In this document: one piece after another, positions 23,929-35,189 of the stretch
How the letters are laid out: each line of letters starts with the position of its first letter
Position numbering within the stretch: position 1 is the first letter of the stretch
DNA from: Trichostrongylus colubriformis
Taxonomy: Eukaryota > Nematoda > Chromadorea > Rhabditida > Trichostrongylidae
Assembly (NCBI GenBank): GCA_963978905.1
Contig: OZ022257.1
Span: forward strand, 55,694,873 to 55,758,872
Reading direction: 5' to 3'
Length of the DNA stretch: 64,000 nt
The notes under the pieces: model-generated
What the model saw: only the letters and a program-made list of their open reading frames with translations
Database searches by the model: none
Told to the model about the DNA's origin: nothing
Position numbers and translations under genes: made by a program

Positions 23929-25575
23929 ATGAGCCGTTCCGCATCGCCTTCTCATAGCTCAGACCCTGACCATTTTGTTGGTGCCACTGGTGAAGGGTGT
24001 AGAACATCTTCCGCTGCTAACGAATTGATAAACCAGCTTCGAGAGTATAGAAGAGCTGTCCACGAGTGCACATCAACATCAATGAGTGGTAGGTCTCAAG
24101 AGGAGATTACTGTAGGTGTTCACTGAAGCCCTTACCAATCATCTCCAGACTGCAATAACTCGTCGTTAGAGGACCGACCAGGCTCAAGCTCTACGTCGCT
24201 TGTTACTCAAGAAGAGAATGATGAAGCGTCCTTGCCTTCTCCCACCTTATCCCTCTCTCAGCGGTCAGCGTCTGCCAACTCAATGGAATCCCAAGAGCCG
24301 CGACAGGAGCCGCAAATTGTCGAATCAGACTGTGTGGTCGCATCGCAAGGTCATCCACACTTTATTGCAATCCTCAGCTCTGATACTGATTCATCGTCGT
24401 TGTTCTTTATAGAAAGTGGGCAAGTAGTTGCAGCGGAAGGAGCTGGTCATGATTCAGATCAGCATGGAAGTCAAAGTGGATCATCAGTTCCGCTATCTTC
24501 ACTCCGAGGTTCCATTATACAGTCTTCATCGTTAATAGCAGAGACACTTTGAAAATGTAGTTTGTATCGTATTGCAGGGATTGTGCGCGCAGTAACTCAG
24601 ACAAAGGAGATCTCAGTGGAGCAGTTAGGGGAAGCCCTATCACATTCCCATATTGGCGAAGAGTACAATGTCTGTTCCTTTTATACTTTCGGATTCGCCT
24701 TCGTAAACCTTATGGGAAACTTCAGCGTTTCATCCAGTACACGATTCGGGAGTGCCGCATCGACGTTGAAAATGCTAGATCGTTGCAATTGGCCGTTGCG
24801 GACGTCCCACAGTCATCAGATTCTGTCGTTCGTGCTCAGCTGGCCGTAATTGCAAGACTGTCAGATGCAGTCGTAGGGATGGCAGCCCTCGTTAGTTACC
24901 ATGTGCATATACACTGCCTCAAAAAAACTGTCCCTCACTTCGAAATTGCAGATTGACTCCTTGATGACACAGACGAATTCTTTACATGTACGGTGTTCGC
25001 GCGTAGAGAGTGCCATTTCGAAAAATGCGAGCAGTAGATTGCCGGAGGGATCATACCTGAGTGCGAAGAACCTGACTTCACAATGGATAGTGCGAGAGTC
25101 TTCCCCATTTAAGGTAGACTTTGCTCGCGTTGAGAGATTTGTAGTACAACAAGGAATGATGTTCTTTTTTTTTCATGCAACTAACCTGAATCAATTGATG
25201 GCGTACTGGCGACGCGCGTTGCGAGCTCGCCCCGAAGATCACACTTCTCAATGCGTTGATTTCATGAGGCAGTACTTGGTTCAGTTAAGTTTTGAGACCA
25301 CTTGGACTAGCCACCATTGCCATAACCTTTGATCCAGTACTTATCACTTTAGGCGTGCAATCCTGCACAGGTTATTCAAGACTACACGTACCGAATGTCA
25401 GGTAGATACCAAAAAAAGCCAAATCTCAAGGATCTTCCAGAGGATATTGCAGACACGTTGATAGGTTGGTTGTGGTGAAAAAGACAGCCATAAAATATCC
25501 CTGTTGATAACTAAATTCATCTTTTGGCAGGCTGTTGTCTTGACGGTTTGAAATTGTATGCTTCGGAACTGGATG
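23929..25575 (+). CDS. Second gene of the transposon-like block, unknown product
   Basis: This multi-exon region lies in the same orientation as the transposase gene. Segments supported by frame and splice borders are 23929-24115, 24149-about 24540 (joined in phase across a 33-bp gap that would be a very short intron), 24578-24669, about 24690-24890, 24952-about 25110, 25353-25462 and a small one near 25531-25575. The first two encode a Ser/Glu-rich, probably disordered region (SRSASPSHSSDPDH, EENDEASLPSP). Later ones are basic and helical (LRKPYGKLQRFIQYTIREC). The joins after 24540 are uncertain and one needs a frame change, so it may be partly decayed. CACTA elements often carry a second gene for a DNA-binding subunit, and position suggests that role here. 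No family motif was recognised. Confidence 0.4.
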
Positions 25576-26639
25576 GTGAGATAGACCACTTGATTGAAAA
25601 TCCCACTCGGTGAGACAAGGTGATGGCTGGAGATGGTTGCCGTTTCAATAACATATAGCATTTTTAAGCTATTGGCTCACCCTTGGAAACAACGATACGG
25701 CAAGGGCTAAAAAGTTTCACCAACTCAGGGGCCTGCGCTTGTGTTGGAGAGCAATTTTGCGAGGCGCCCTAGCGCGTGCAATGTAGGTGTCCCTTTTTGT
25801 ATAGAAACGTAGAGCAATTTTAAGATATAGTACATAATTCAACATGTAAACATTTCAATGATTCTCGATTGTTTAGGGCTGACATTAGACAATACCTGTT
25901 GACAGACGACCGCCTAGTGCCCCGCCCTGTAAGGATTTATTTTGGTGTTTTCAAATGATTCCTCAGGCATATCAAAAACATCTGTTTTAGAAACGACGAT
26001 GTGTTGATAGTTCCCAAAGTGAGCAAGCGGGACCCTCTGGTCAGTGAACACGGGTCTTCTACGCCCCGGGTCTTCTTTACTGTACTCACAATTTGTATAC
26101 ACTTTTCCACACTCACAATCAGTCACCTCACAGCTTTAATGCCACCTCATCTGATTTGATCGAGACTTTTGTTTGCAATCGCTTGTTCCGCTGGTCCGTT
26201 TTTCAAACATTATTAAAACAGAATATCCGTAGTTGGTCCACCTTCGGAGTGCTTCTATGCATTTATCTAGCTCCGCCATTGATCAGCAATCACCAATTGA
26301 ATCTTCTCGTCGTCGGAATCTTCTTGTTCATTGGTTGGATCGCTAGTGAGCATCTGGGCGCAGGTTTTATTCTAGGACGCTGCATACATTCGAGGAGCGT
26401 CGGATTAAATTTCAGATGATTTTTTTCGAGTTGGAAAACGGATCAGGCGATAGTAGTCATTGTATCTTAGGATATATTAACCATTTTGTACACACAGTAC
26501 TTTAACAATCCATCCCAGTAATAATTCGATGTACTCCTTGTATAGCGATGTATATTATTGTGATGTCGTGAAGTGATGCATGTTGAACTAATTACCGGTA
26601 TTGTGTATTGTTAGTACCCGACACTGGTTGAAACTTTTC
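25576..26639. other. No gene recognised downstream of the transposon-like genes
   Basis: Open frames of up to 108 codons occur (for example 26093-26419 on +) but without motifs or splice context. A short hydrophobic stretch near 26290-26350 on + is probably chance. Confidence 0.35.
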
Positions 26640-27310
26640 TCTGGAAACTAATACCACGCAAAACCGAGTTCGCCAGCGTGAACAGCACCCTCAGAAACCT
26701 TTGTAGGAGTCCCTATAATCAAAATCCCCCGAAATTGTTATATTTGTCGAAAACGCGCGAAATTCGACACTTTCGCGCAAAACTGAGCTCACCAGCGTGA
26801 TCAGCGCCCTCGGAAACCTTTGTAGGGGTCCCTTATAGTCAAATCCTCGAAACTGGTTTATTTGTCAAAAATTCCTAAAAATCGGTACATTTTTGACGAA
26901 AGTCCCTCAAAATTGGTTCTGTTTTGTCGAAAACGCGCGAAATTCGACACTTTCGCGCAAAACTGAGCTCACCAGCGTGATCAGCGCCCTGGGAAACCTT
27001 TGTAGGGGTCCCTTATAGTCAAATCCTCGAAACTGGTTTATTTGTCAAAAATTCCTAAAAATCGGTACATTTTTGACGAAAGTCCCTCAAAATTGGTTCT
27101 GTTTTGTCGAAAATGCGCGATATTCGACACTTTCGCGCAAAAATGAACTCACCAGCGTGATCAGCGCCCTCAGAAACCTTTGTAGGAGTCCCTATAGTCA
27201 AAATCCCCCGAAATTGTTATATTTGTCGAAAACACGCGAAATTTGGAACTTTTGCGCAAAACCGAGCTCACCAGCGTGATCAGCACCCTCGAAAACCCCC
27301 ATATGCAAGT
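26640..27310 (+). repeat. 180-bp minisatellite, about 3.5 units
   Basis: The landmark CTCACCAGCGTGATCAGCGCCCT recurs at about 26788, 26968 and 27148, with partial units at both ends. Each unit carries CGCGCGAAATTCGACAC and CCTTTGTAGGGGTCCC. The outer units (26640-26740 and 27190-27310) are diverged versions with CCCCGAAATTGTTATATTTG. Confidence 0.9.
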
Positions 27311-27439
27311 TTCCAGAGAAAAGTAAAATTTTGACCTTTTTCGGGTATGACCAGATGGTCGAAAATCTGATTCCATTGATGTTATTAGGATAAACATCGC
27401 ACGTTACTGTGCATGAGTATTGGCTGATAATGACATTAG

Positions 27440-27990
27440 GACATTAGAGTAGTACAGCTGGAAGATTCCAGTAGTGGTGTATGCTTTGGTACTGGTGTAT
27501 GCCTGTGGGTACACAGTAGGGGCGGGATCAGAGGCGGGGTCAGGGGCGGGGCTTAGCAGGGCGAGACCACCAGCGCTAGTGACGGCAGGACAGTGGAGTA
27601 GTAAGGTCGCAGGGTACCAGTGGTGCTGTTACTTTACTACTGGTGTATGCTGCAGGAGGGGGGCGGAGCCAGGACGAGGGCGAGAGTTCCAGTACAAACG
27701 AAGGCAGCATATATTCTGTAATGCTGATGGCAACATCATGGCACTAGTAACTCTGGCAGCGACTGCTGCGAGCATGGCAGCACGTGCTGCAGCGGCTCCG
27801 CCCACTTTAGCAGCAGCACGGCAGTGACCCGAGCGTTGAAGTTGCTCTGCTGCTGCCATGCTGCTGCACCTCTATCAGAGCAGCTTACTACAAAGACCAA
27901 TGTCAGAAAATGGGGTACAGGTTAGATTTCCGAATTAAAATCAGGCTGCGGCGCAGTGTTATGGGGCGGGGGGGGGGGGCGGTGGAGCAT
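27440..27990. repeat. GC-rich block with internal repeats and a G tract
   Basis: Repeated GGCGGGGTC/GGCGGGGCTTAG elements and CAGCA-rich sequence are present, ending in a run of G near 27966-27978. Some motifs resemble the head of the 2.88-kb duplication in inverse orientation (GGCGGGGCTTAGCAG versus CTGCTAAACCCCGCC). The long open frames on both strands are a by-product of GC skew. Confidence 0.45.
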
Positions 27991-28400
27991 TGTGGCGGCA
28001 TTTTTCACATAATGAACTTTTTTTGCAAACAGTGTTTTTGAATTATTCGGCCGCGTTCATACTTTACAGTGCCGACGGCAGGACGTGGCTTCTTGTCCCT
28101 GCATCTTCACCTGTGCCATCTTGTCTAGTGGTCTGTGTCGTCTCTGCACATTCGCCTTGTCACTCTGCACTCGGCCTCGCCGCCCGTGACGCAGCCACGC
28201 CCTACCGGTGTAAAGTATGACACAATCTTTTCCTATCTCCAGATGTCCCCACTCCTCACTGCTATAGGCTTTCTTGGGAATACATTTCGTTCTTGGTGTG
28301 ATACGGTAATTACGCTATAATGCACGATGCCCCTCCTCTCCTCTTATTGACCCAAATATTGAACAGCACAGGTGATTTGAAGTTACATAGACTTCTCCAG

Positions 28401-31400
28401 AAACACTCGCCGTGCTAAATCTGACAAATGGCGAGCATTTGTTGGCAGTCAATGTGTTGATCCGAACAAATGCGAGCTACTGTGGAGGACACCGGTTCAT
28501 GTGAGTTCAACTGCGGCGTCCCTTTATTGAAATCAGACTAATTGACATACTTCTAGTTCTACTATCATAACGATTTCAACGAGTGTAGCCTCGAAAATGA
28601 TATCGCGATATTCGAACTTGGCGAAGACATTTCTAGCCGTGTGGCGACACCGATTTGTTTACCAAAAAGCAACCAAGCAATTTCCAAGGAGCTCAGTGCA
28701 GCTGGCTCGGGATGGAGAGGCATCCGTAAGTTTTCGAATATGAGGTCTGAATGCCCTTAGGCCAGGATGTCGCTTGGTAGCGCGCAACGAACGACGTGGC
28801 GAATGCGAGTTGTTTTTTCCGCGTGTGATTGCATATATTAGCTCGTCTTATAGTTTTGCGCCTGAGTCAATAATTCACTAAATTTGAATGACACTATTCA
28901 ACTATCACTACCCCAGATACCGCGAGTTGGTCAAAAAAATTATTTTCGTTGAAAATTTCACCAAGGGGGGTAATTCGGGGTGCTGATCACGAATATGACA
29001 TCCCTTTTTGGCGTTCGTGCCAGTGTGGTGCAATTGCACCATGGTGATGCGACGACTCGTTTCCACCAAAATCGCTGAAACTTGGCCCAGGGGAATATTT
29101 GGGGTGCTAATCACGAATATGACATTCGTTTTTGACGTTTGCCCCGATTTGGTGCAACTGCACCATCTTGGCGAAAACGTTGTTGTACCGACATGGTGCA
29201 GTTGCACCAAATTGGCGCAAACGCCAAAACCAATGTGATGTTCGTGACCAGCACCCCAAATAACCTCCTTTGGCGAAGTTTTGGCGAAAATTATGTATTT
29301 TTTGATTTCGCGGTATTTGGGGTAGGGTATGTAGGGTAGTGATAGTTGAATAGTGCCAACTGAATTGTTATTATTATTATCACTGTTACTTTTACTTGCT
29401 ATGTTACCATTGTCTTTCTATGTATAAAAGTCTGTTTCTCCTTTTTTTTTTAAATAATTCTAATGTTTGTTATTGTTTGAAGTGTTTGTTCAAATCGTTT
29501 GAAGTGCTTTGTGTTCAAGGAATTTCTGTATATTCTCAGTGCTATCGCGTTGAGGGGGGAGGACATCCCACCCAGGGACTAGTTTCACTTAAACGTGGAA
29601 GGGGAGGCGAAGCGTCAAGGGACCTCTACCTCCCCTACTTAGGCTTAGGCAGGTATGTACATACGCCTGAGTGTGATTAATGACCCTTCAGAGATTCACA
29701 GGTGAGCAACATTGTTATAAGATGCCCCCATCTCTTTGCGATAGGCACCATACTCTGTTTGAAGTACCTGGGTACTGTTTCTTCAGAAGATTCCCACAGT
29801 AGCAGCCCACGACGACCTGAGACGAATGGACTGGTACTATGGGATTCTTCTGGAACCGGCTGCGACAACTCGCGCTGAAGGGGCCGCGATTCGAATTTCT
29901 GACCTAACAAAATACACCCTCCCCCTTACCCCTTCTAATTGCTCTCTCTGAGAGCACTCAACTTGTGTTTGAAAATGATTCGCCTTGAAGTACAATTTTC
30001 AAGTCTTTTTCTGCCTCTCCCATTTCTCAATTCAGGTATTCCGGGATTGGTGAAAGGCAGTGGGCACATAGAACGTGTGGGTGGAGTGACCTTAAAGGAA
30101 TCGTCCACGGAAAATGAGTTTTCGTGTTACCCATGTTTTTATGTTGTATTTGCCTAATGTTGGTCTCATGCAAAAGTTCACGCGAAAAAATGTGAATCTG
30201 GCTGGGATACAGCACCACAAAGTGCGGTCCCAGTGGGCGGGGCCTCCGTGTAAAAGCCTCGTCCCGTCTTCCGCCACCGTTGAGTACGGAGAGTGGGACT
30301 GTTTACGTAACCTTCTGTTCCTACAATGCGTCTCCGACCACGGCGGACGCGGTACGAGGCTTTTACACGGAGGCCCCGCTCACTGGGACCGCACTTTGTG
30401 GTGCTAAAACTCAGCCAGATTCACATTTTTTCGCGTGAAATTTCGCATGAGACCAACATTAGGCAAATACAACATAAAAACATGGGTAACACGAAAACTC
30501 ATTTTCCGTGGACGATTCCTTTAAGTTTCAGGGCTGGCGTGGGACCCAACTTTATCACTCCACCCACAAGCACTTTGCACATTTAAAAACCCTGATAATC
30601 TGGTAGAATACTTTAGCATCCAAACAACCTGATGTGGCACCAGCAGGACAATACTTTGTCAACGTCACTTTCTTCAAAATGGATGATATTTTTATACAAG
30701 TGAAGGCCCCTTCTGATGCTGGAATTTGCCCTGTAAGTGCTCAATATGAAGAACTGTGGTGGTCCAAATTCAAAATCCCATTCTTTCAGTTTTTTTCGAT
30801 ATCACCCAAATAGATAAAGTACATGATTAGAAACATGAAAAAAATATCTGAGGAATTTCTCTTGCTTCATTGCATAAATCGAAAAACTAGAAGAACTCAA
30901 CAGCAAACGAATCTCAACAACGAGCAACATTTTATTAATCGTCGGCAGGCAGAGCTCATTTCGAATTTCCGGCTTTGTGCTGATTTGTTCCTCACCCTGC
31001 GTCCCTGACCAAGTGACTGTCGCCTTTTTTCTACCTGAGCTATTATGGCTTTGCATCCTGAGACGCGCCACCTCGTCGCACGCTAGTTTGAGGAGCTGTG
31101 TCTCAGCCAGATCCTGGTTTTTTCGCGTCACATTTCGCATGTGACTTGTAATTTTAATCAATTGGGTTGGAGAAGATTATAGTTCCGTGGGCAATCCCTT
31201 CAAAGGTCCACTCCACGATAATCAGATTAGCTGCCTGATCAGCAAGGACAGTTAGACACTCGGATAACTGTCCAGGCTTCATCCGAGGTAATCGGGTACT
31301 GTCCAGGCACCACCCGTTTTGCGCCATCACTGCACCTCCTCCCGGCGTCAATCCCACTCGAATCCTCTCCGATCCCGCCTACCCACCAAGATCACACCTG

Positions 31401-34400
31401 GCGCTGGATGGAGTATTCAACATGGCGTTTTCATGGCATAGGAGACTTGCCTTGTGGTTACGATAAGTCAAGATAACCCGAAAATCCCCATGGTTCAGGT
31501 AACGTGCAAAGCATTACAAGTAATATCGTTGAATTGTGAGGGATACTATCGAGCAGGGACCTCCTCCAGTCTACAGTTTTGGTACAGCGACTGTGAAGGG
31601 GTTCGATGTTGCCACGAGTTTTTGTTTTTTCTGACAATAATAATAAGAGACTCTCCTTTCAGCAGTGGACACAATAGCGCTCACAATTTACACGGGCGGG
31701 AAGCGCCTTCAATTGTGGTGGAGACTGATTCAATAGTTTTCAGGGAGATAGTGGAGGTCCTTTGTTCCAAGTTAATGAATTGAACCAAAATACAATAATA
31801 GGAATAACATCTCTGCAAAATTCATGCACTAAACGTGAGTTCTACACTGTTAATGTGAATCGAAGATAATGTTGTTGCTCTGCTCTACATGCATTTTCGA
31901 GAAATCCGCTCTTCAGAGGAGATTAGGCACGTTAGTAACGGTGGCAGATCCACCGGTTTTTGATTAACAACTTCTCACACTTTATTCTGCAACCAGATAT
32001 ACAAGGGGGTCAAAAACCACTTTCTCCATATCCACTATCAAAACCAAATCAATCAAAGCCCGTCGAATTTCTGCCGGATGCCCCCGACCTCGAGGACGCA
32101 TCTCACAAGTTTTCTACATTCCGTAAAAGCCTTGTGCACGGATAGCTCCTGCCATGCCAACATGACTTCAACTCGGCGAAGTCACGATTCCATCATCCTT
32201 GCTCACAGTTTTGTTGAGGTTTTGCCCACACTCGTTGTCGAGGAGTTTCGTATTGGGTAATTCCCTTACGTATTCCATTCTTTCCAAACTCCCAGCATCC
32301 TTCCTTTCCAATAAGCTTAAAGACAGTGTTAGGGATAGTGTGGGTGATAAGAAATCCCAAAAGGAGTCATTTAGTGAAAAACTACGGGTCTCAAAGGCCT
32401 ATGCATGGCGAAATCCCCCGCGGAAGGCGCCCCCTTGAGCTGTGGCGGAGGCGGCCTCGCTAGGACAAGCCGCCTTGGTTTAGGGCAGCCCGCCTCCAGG
32501 CGACGTGATTAGTAGTTGATCACGGTGAGGTTGGTCAAGGATCGGCAGGATTGAAAGTATCGCAGCGCGCTTTCTCACTTTTAGCTTGAAGCTCACCACA
32601 TGAAGATAGATGCTGTCGCATTTCAGAACATCCCTTCATGTTGACGTCTTGGTAATTCCAATGGAAAGCCTATGCGGACCACCAGCCGCTTCACGGAAAG
32701 GTCGTCCACGCCTAGAACCAACGGTGGGAAAGGGTTCAATTTCTCGGGTGTTTGGTCATTTCCATCCGTTTTTTCACTGTCCTGTTACTAGGCATCTCGG
32801 CTTTCATATTCACTACTTCTTTCACTTTTCGTCCAATTTCCCCTAAAGCTGCCTTTAACTGTTCATCAATTGGAACCCCTTCTGAAGCAGGCTAGGGACA
32901 TTGAAAATGACATTGCTGATCACAGCGTCGCTGTCTGGACAGCAGGACGTCTGTGGCTTTCCACAACCAAAGTGATAGTCTTTAAGCAGCTGCTCACAAG
33001 AGGCCCTCCAAGAAAGTTGACTGCTTCAGGTAGTAACCGAATGATACCTTAGATGTGCTCAAGTACCACGGCGCTGGGTGCAGCTTCATTTCCTCATAAG
33101 TAGAGTGTAGTAAACCACAACGTGCTTTTGCTTCTAGAGCGACATCTCAATGATATTTCAAGTGGTTACTTTTATCTATTTCACGACTCTGTACTTTGTA
33201 TACTAACACATGTTAGGCATGGAAGGGGTGATATTTCATCTTTCACGCATTCAAATGACAGTCCTCTCTTGAAGTAGGCAGTTAGGTGTAGGCGCTACGG
33301 GCGTATGCGTGACAAGATGATAGGGCGATAGCTGCCCTTTTTTCCGCAGCTCGTTTATCCTATCAGTCAAAAGGCTGTATCTTTGACACGCATTTTTACT
33401 TTGACGAAAACGAGGCGCTTGGCCAACATTGGCAGGAGCATAGGCACAACTACATGACTCTGAAGACGCCGTACGTGGTAGACTTAGCAGATCGTAAAAT
33501 ATGAACAGGGGTTCTAAGCAATGTAACAGCAGAGAAACAACGAGAGGAAACGGCGAAAAATCCCGAAAAAGAACCCAAAAACCCTTTTCTCCATCTCGCC
33601 CCTCTGCGTCTCTGACCGGGTGGACTGCAAACGAGCTGAGAAGCTAGAAAAGGTTGCCCCTCCTTCGTAGGTAACTCGCCCGGCCGCATGAACGCAGGAC
33701 GACACGCCGCGCTACGCGCTCGTGATAGGACCTCAAGCCACATTTTTTCTATGCGAGTTTCCCTTCACATAACCTCTCCTGAAGTAGATGGTTTGCTCTC
33801 AGAGAACATGAGTTCAAAGTTCTTCGTTTTCCCTTACACCTCCCGGTACCTTTGAAGTGAGACCATGCCCTGAATTGACGCAAAAACATATAAATTGAAG
33901 TGTACCGAGGCTCCAATCCATTCAGATTCTCAAGCTGCCCAGGCAGGTACCAGTAATCAAGGCGTAGTAGTGGATTTATTTACGGATGTGCGTAAACATT
34001 TGAACTGGATATGTGAAGTCACAGGTGAGTTGAGAATTGGACGTACAGGAAATTTTAAATCTTCAAAACAATTCAAAACAAATCATCAGGTAAACAACAG
34101 TAATAAAATAGGCAACAAAATGAACAAAGTAATAGTAACAAATATCAGCTGTGATATTATTGATTTTCTATAGCTGATGAATTAAGCCGCAGCCCGCGAT
34201 TCGAAAGTTGCTGCAAGTATGCTGAGTTGTGGGCAAAAGCTTCGGGTCGGACGGGACTCGAACCCGCACTTCATCCTTTCCGGGGATATGTGCTAATCCA
34301 TTACACTACCAAAACCCTTTTCACCTTGACTCAGCTTCTGGATGGTACACTGCTTATCAGCGCTCACACGTTTACATCAAAAATATCAAAATCGCTCAAA

Positions 34401-34990
34401 AGCTTGAGTAGATATGTACTGATTTTGGTATTTTTGATTTTGACATGTGAGTACTGATAAGCTAATAAAAAAGGATGAAGTTTCGGCGTTAATCAGTTCC
34501 TTCTTGGGATGCGCCGCACACTCTAGTTCCATTTTGAATCGTGGTGGTTGGTGAATGTGATGTGTCCTACACAATGACTTGCGGTGGCCAGCCGATGTTT
34601 AAGTTAGTGCTTTTATCCTCCCAGATGAGTCTGGTACCAATTTAACGACCCCGAGGGATGGAAGGTTCGGTTGACCTGGGCGGGCGTTGATGCGGGATTT
34701 TATCGCAGCACCATGAGAGTGGAGTGGGCGCCACCTGTCACTACACCGCCTCCTCCCGCTGATAAGCTGTGGTAAGTATATCATTCAGAAGCTGAGCTGA
34801 GGTGAAAGGGGTCTCGATAGTGTAATGGATTAACACATATGCCCGGAAAGCATGGAGTGCGCGTTTGAGTCCCGTCCAAAACCAGAGTTTTTGCCCATAA
34901 CTCAGCGTACTCGTAACAAAAAAATAGTAGGATTTCAGTTCCAACGCTTGAATTATGTATGTCCTTACAGGAGTCTGCCCTCAACATTGA
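28401..34990 (+). CDS. Protease gene A, 3' part: Asp exon to stop
   Basis: This is the catalytic-domain remainder of a chymotrypsin-like protease. Exons are 28401-28500 (RAFVGSQCVDPNKCELLW), 28557-28725 (FNECSLENDIAIFE with the catalytic Asp, then PICLP), 30617-30732 (ending AGICP), 31744-31834 (GDSGGPLFQ with the catalytic Ser), 33926-34024 (DVRKHLNWICEVTG) and 34971-34990 (VCPQH, stop). All borders are GT...AG and the phases equal those of genes B and C, with no internal stop. The residue six before the Ser is Gly rather than Asp, so trypsin-like specificity is unlikely. Introns hold a CACTA-ended MITE, TTAA MITEs, SINEs and a tRNA-like foldback. An AATAAA follows at 35084-35089. With the 5' exons the model totals about 267 aa. 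Confidence 0.75.
28892..29355. repeat. 464-bp MITE with CACTA-type ends
   Basis: The ends are CACTATTCAACTATCACTAC and its complement, starting with the CACTA signature. The inside holds several copies of a palindrome of the form GGTGCANNTGCACC (near 29030, 29152 and 29194) and repeated TCACGAATATGACAT. A matching 3-bp target duplication is not evident. It sits in an intron of gene A and could have been moved by a CACTA transposase such as the one at 19089-23252, though that link is inference. Confidence 0.7.
29356..30091. other. Intron of gene A without recognised element
   Basis: It includes a T-rich tract near 29440, a G-rich and C-rich segment (29550-29640) and two adjacent TTAGGC hexamers at 29639-29652. 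No exon or RNA gene was seen. Confidence 0.35.
30092..30524. repeat. 433-bp TTAA-bounded palindromic MITE
   Basis: This is the best-preserved copy of the family. Ends are TTAAAGGAATCGTCCACGG and its complement, and the arms are complementary almost throughout (GGGCGGGGCCTCCGTGTAAAAG versus CTTTTACACGGAGGCCCCGC). It lies in the intron before the AGICP exon of gene A. Confidence 0.85.
30840..31205. repeat. Partial TTAA-family MITE
   Basis: It has the AGCCAGATCC...TTTTTTCGCGTCACATTTCGCATG right arm of the 30092 family. A diverged relative lies at 55040-55325, downstream of gene B. This pair is part of the evidence for block duplication of the gene A 3' region. Confidence 0.5.
32317..32858 (-). 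repeat. 540-bp interspersed repeat, inverse copy
   Basis: It is bounded by TTAA (TTAAAGACAGTGTTAGGG at one end, AAAGCTGCCTTTAA at the other). It is the reverse complement of 43683-44226, with a shared GC-rich core (GCGGAAGGCGCCCCCTTGAGC). It lies in an intron of gene A. Confidence 0.8.
33490..33745. repeat. Interspersed repeat related to 5195 and 54650
   Basis: Shared blocks include AACAGCAGAGAAACAACGAG and CTCTGCGTCTCTGACCGG. No ends could be fixed. Confidence 0.45.
34200..34920. repeat. tRNA-like foldback element split by a SINE
   Basis: The left arm (34213-34320) and right arm (34769-34915) are complementary. Each holds a tRNA-like segment with an A-box-like TAGTGTAATGGATTAGCAC and a B box GGTTCGAGTCCC (the right arm has TTTGAGTCCC). 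The element is the long relative of 1125-1263. A 295-bp SINE has inserted inside it. A polymerase III promoter may survive, but the tRNA-like parts do not fold as a normal tRNA. Confidence 0.65.
34464..34758 (-). mobile_element. tRNA-derived SINE with 10-bp target duplication
   Basis: Target duplications CTGATAAGCT lie at 34454-34463 and 34759-34768. On the minus strand the element starts CGGGAGGAGGCGGTGTAGTG (A box), then a diverged B box, a body shared with 35890-36189, and a tail CTTCATCCTTTTTTATT. It is clearly younger than the foldback it split. Confidence 0.9.
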
Positions 34991-35083
34991 CGAAATTCCG
35001 GTTATCGCAGCAACGACTTCAAATATAACAGTGATTCAAGTGATCTCAACACATAAAAATAGTAACAAAAGCTTATCACATAG

Positions 35084-35089
35084 AATAAA
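35084..35089 (+). terminator. Polyadenylation signal of gene A
   Basis: AATAAA lies about 94 bp after the gene A stop codon. Confidence 0.45.
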
Positions 35090-35189
35090 TATGTTTTCAA
35101 AACTGTTATTTGACGTACTTATGTTGTCGATCGTGATGTTCCAATCGAGGCGGGCCTTATGCACTGACCACATCTTGTACAAATTGTAG

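Noticed and set aside
27474..27859. Ala/Arg-rich frames on both strands
   Set aside because: Overlapping frames on both strands in GC-rich repeated sequence with no motif are explained by composition.
34250..34320. Possible tRNA gene on the minus strand
   Set aside because: A and B boxes are present but acceptor and anticodon stems do not pair, and the sequence is part of a repeated foldback.
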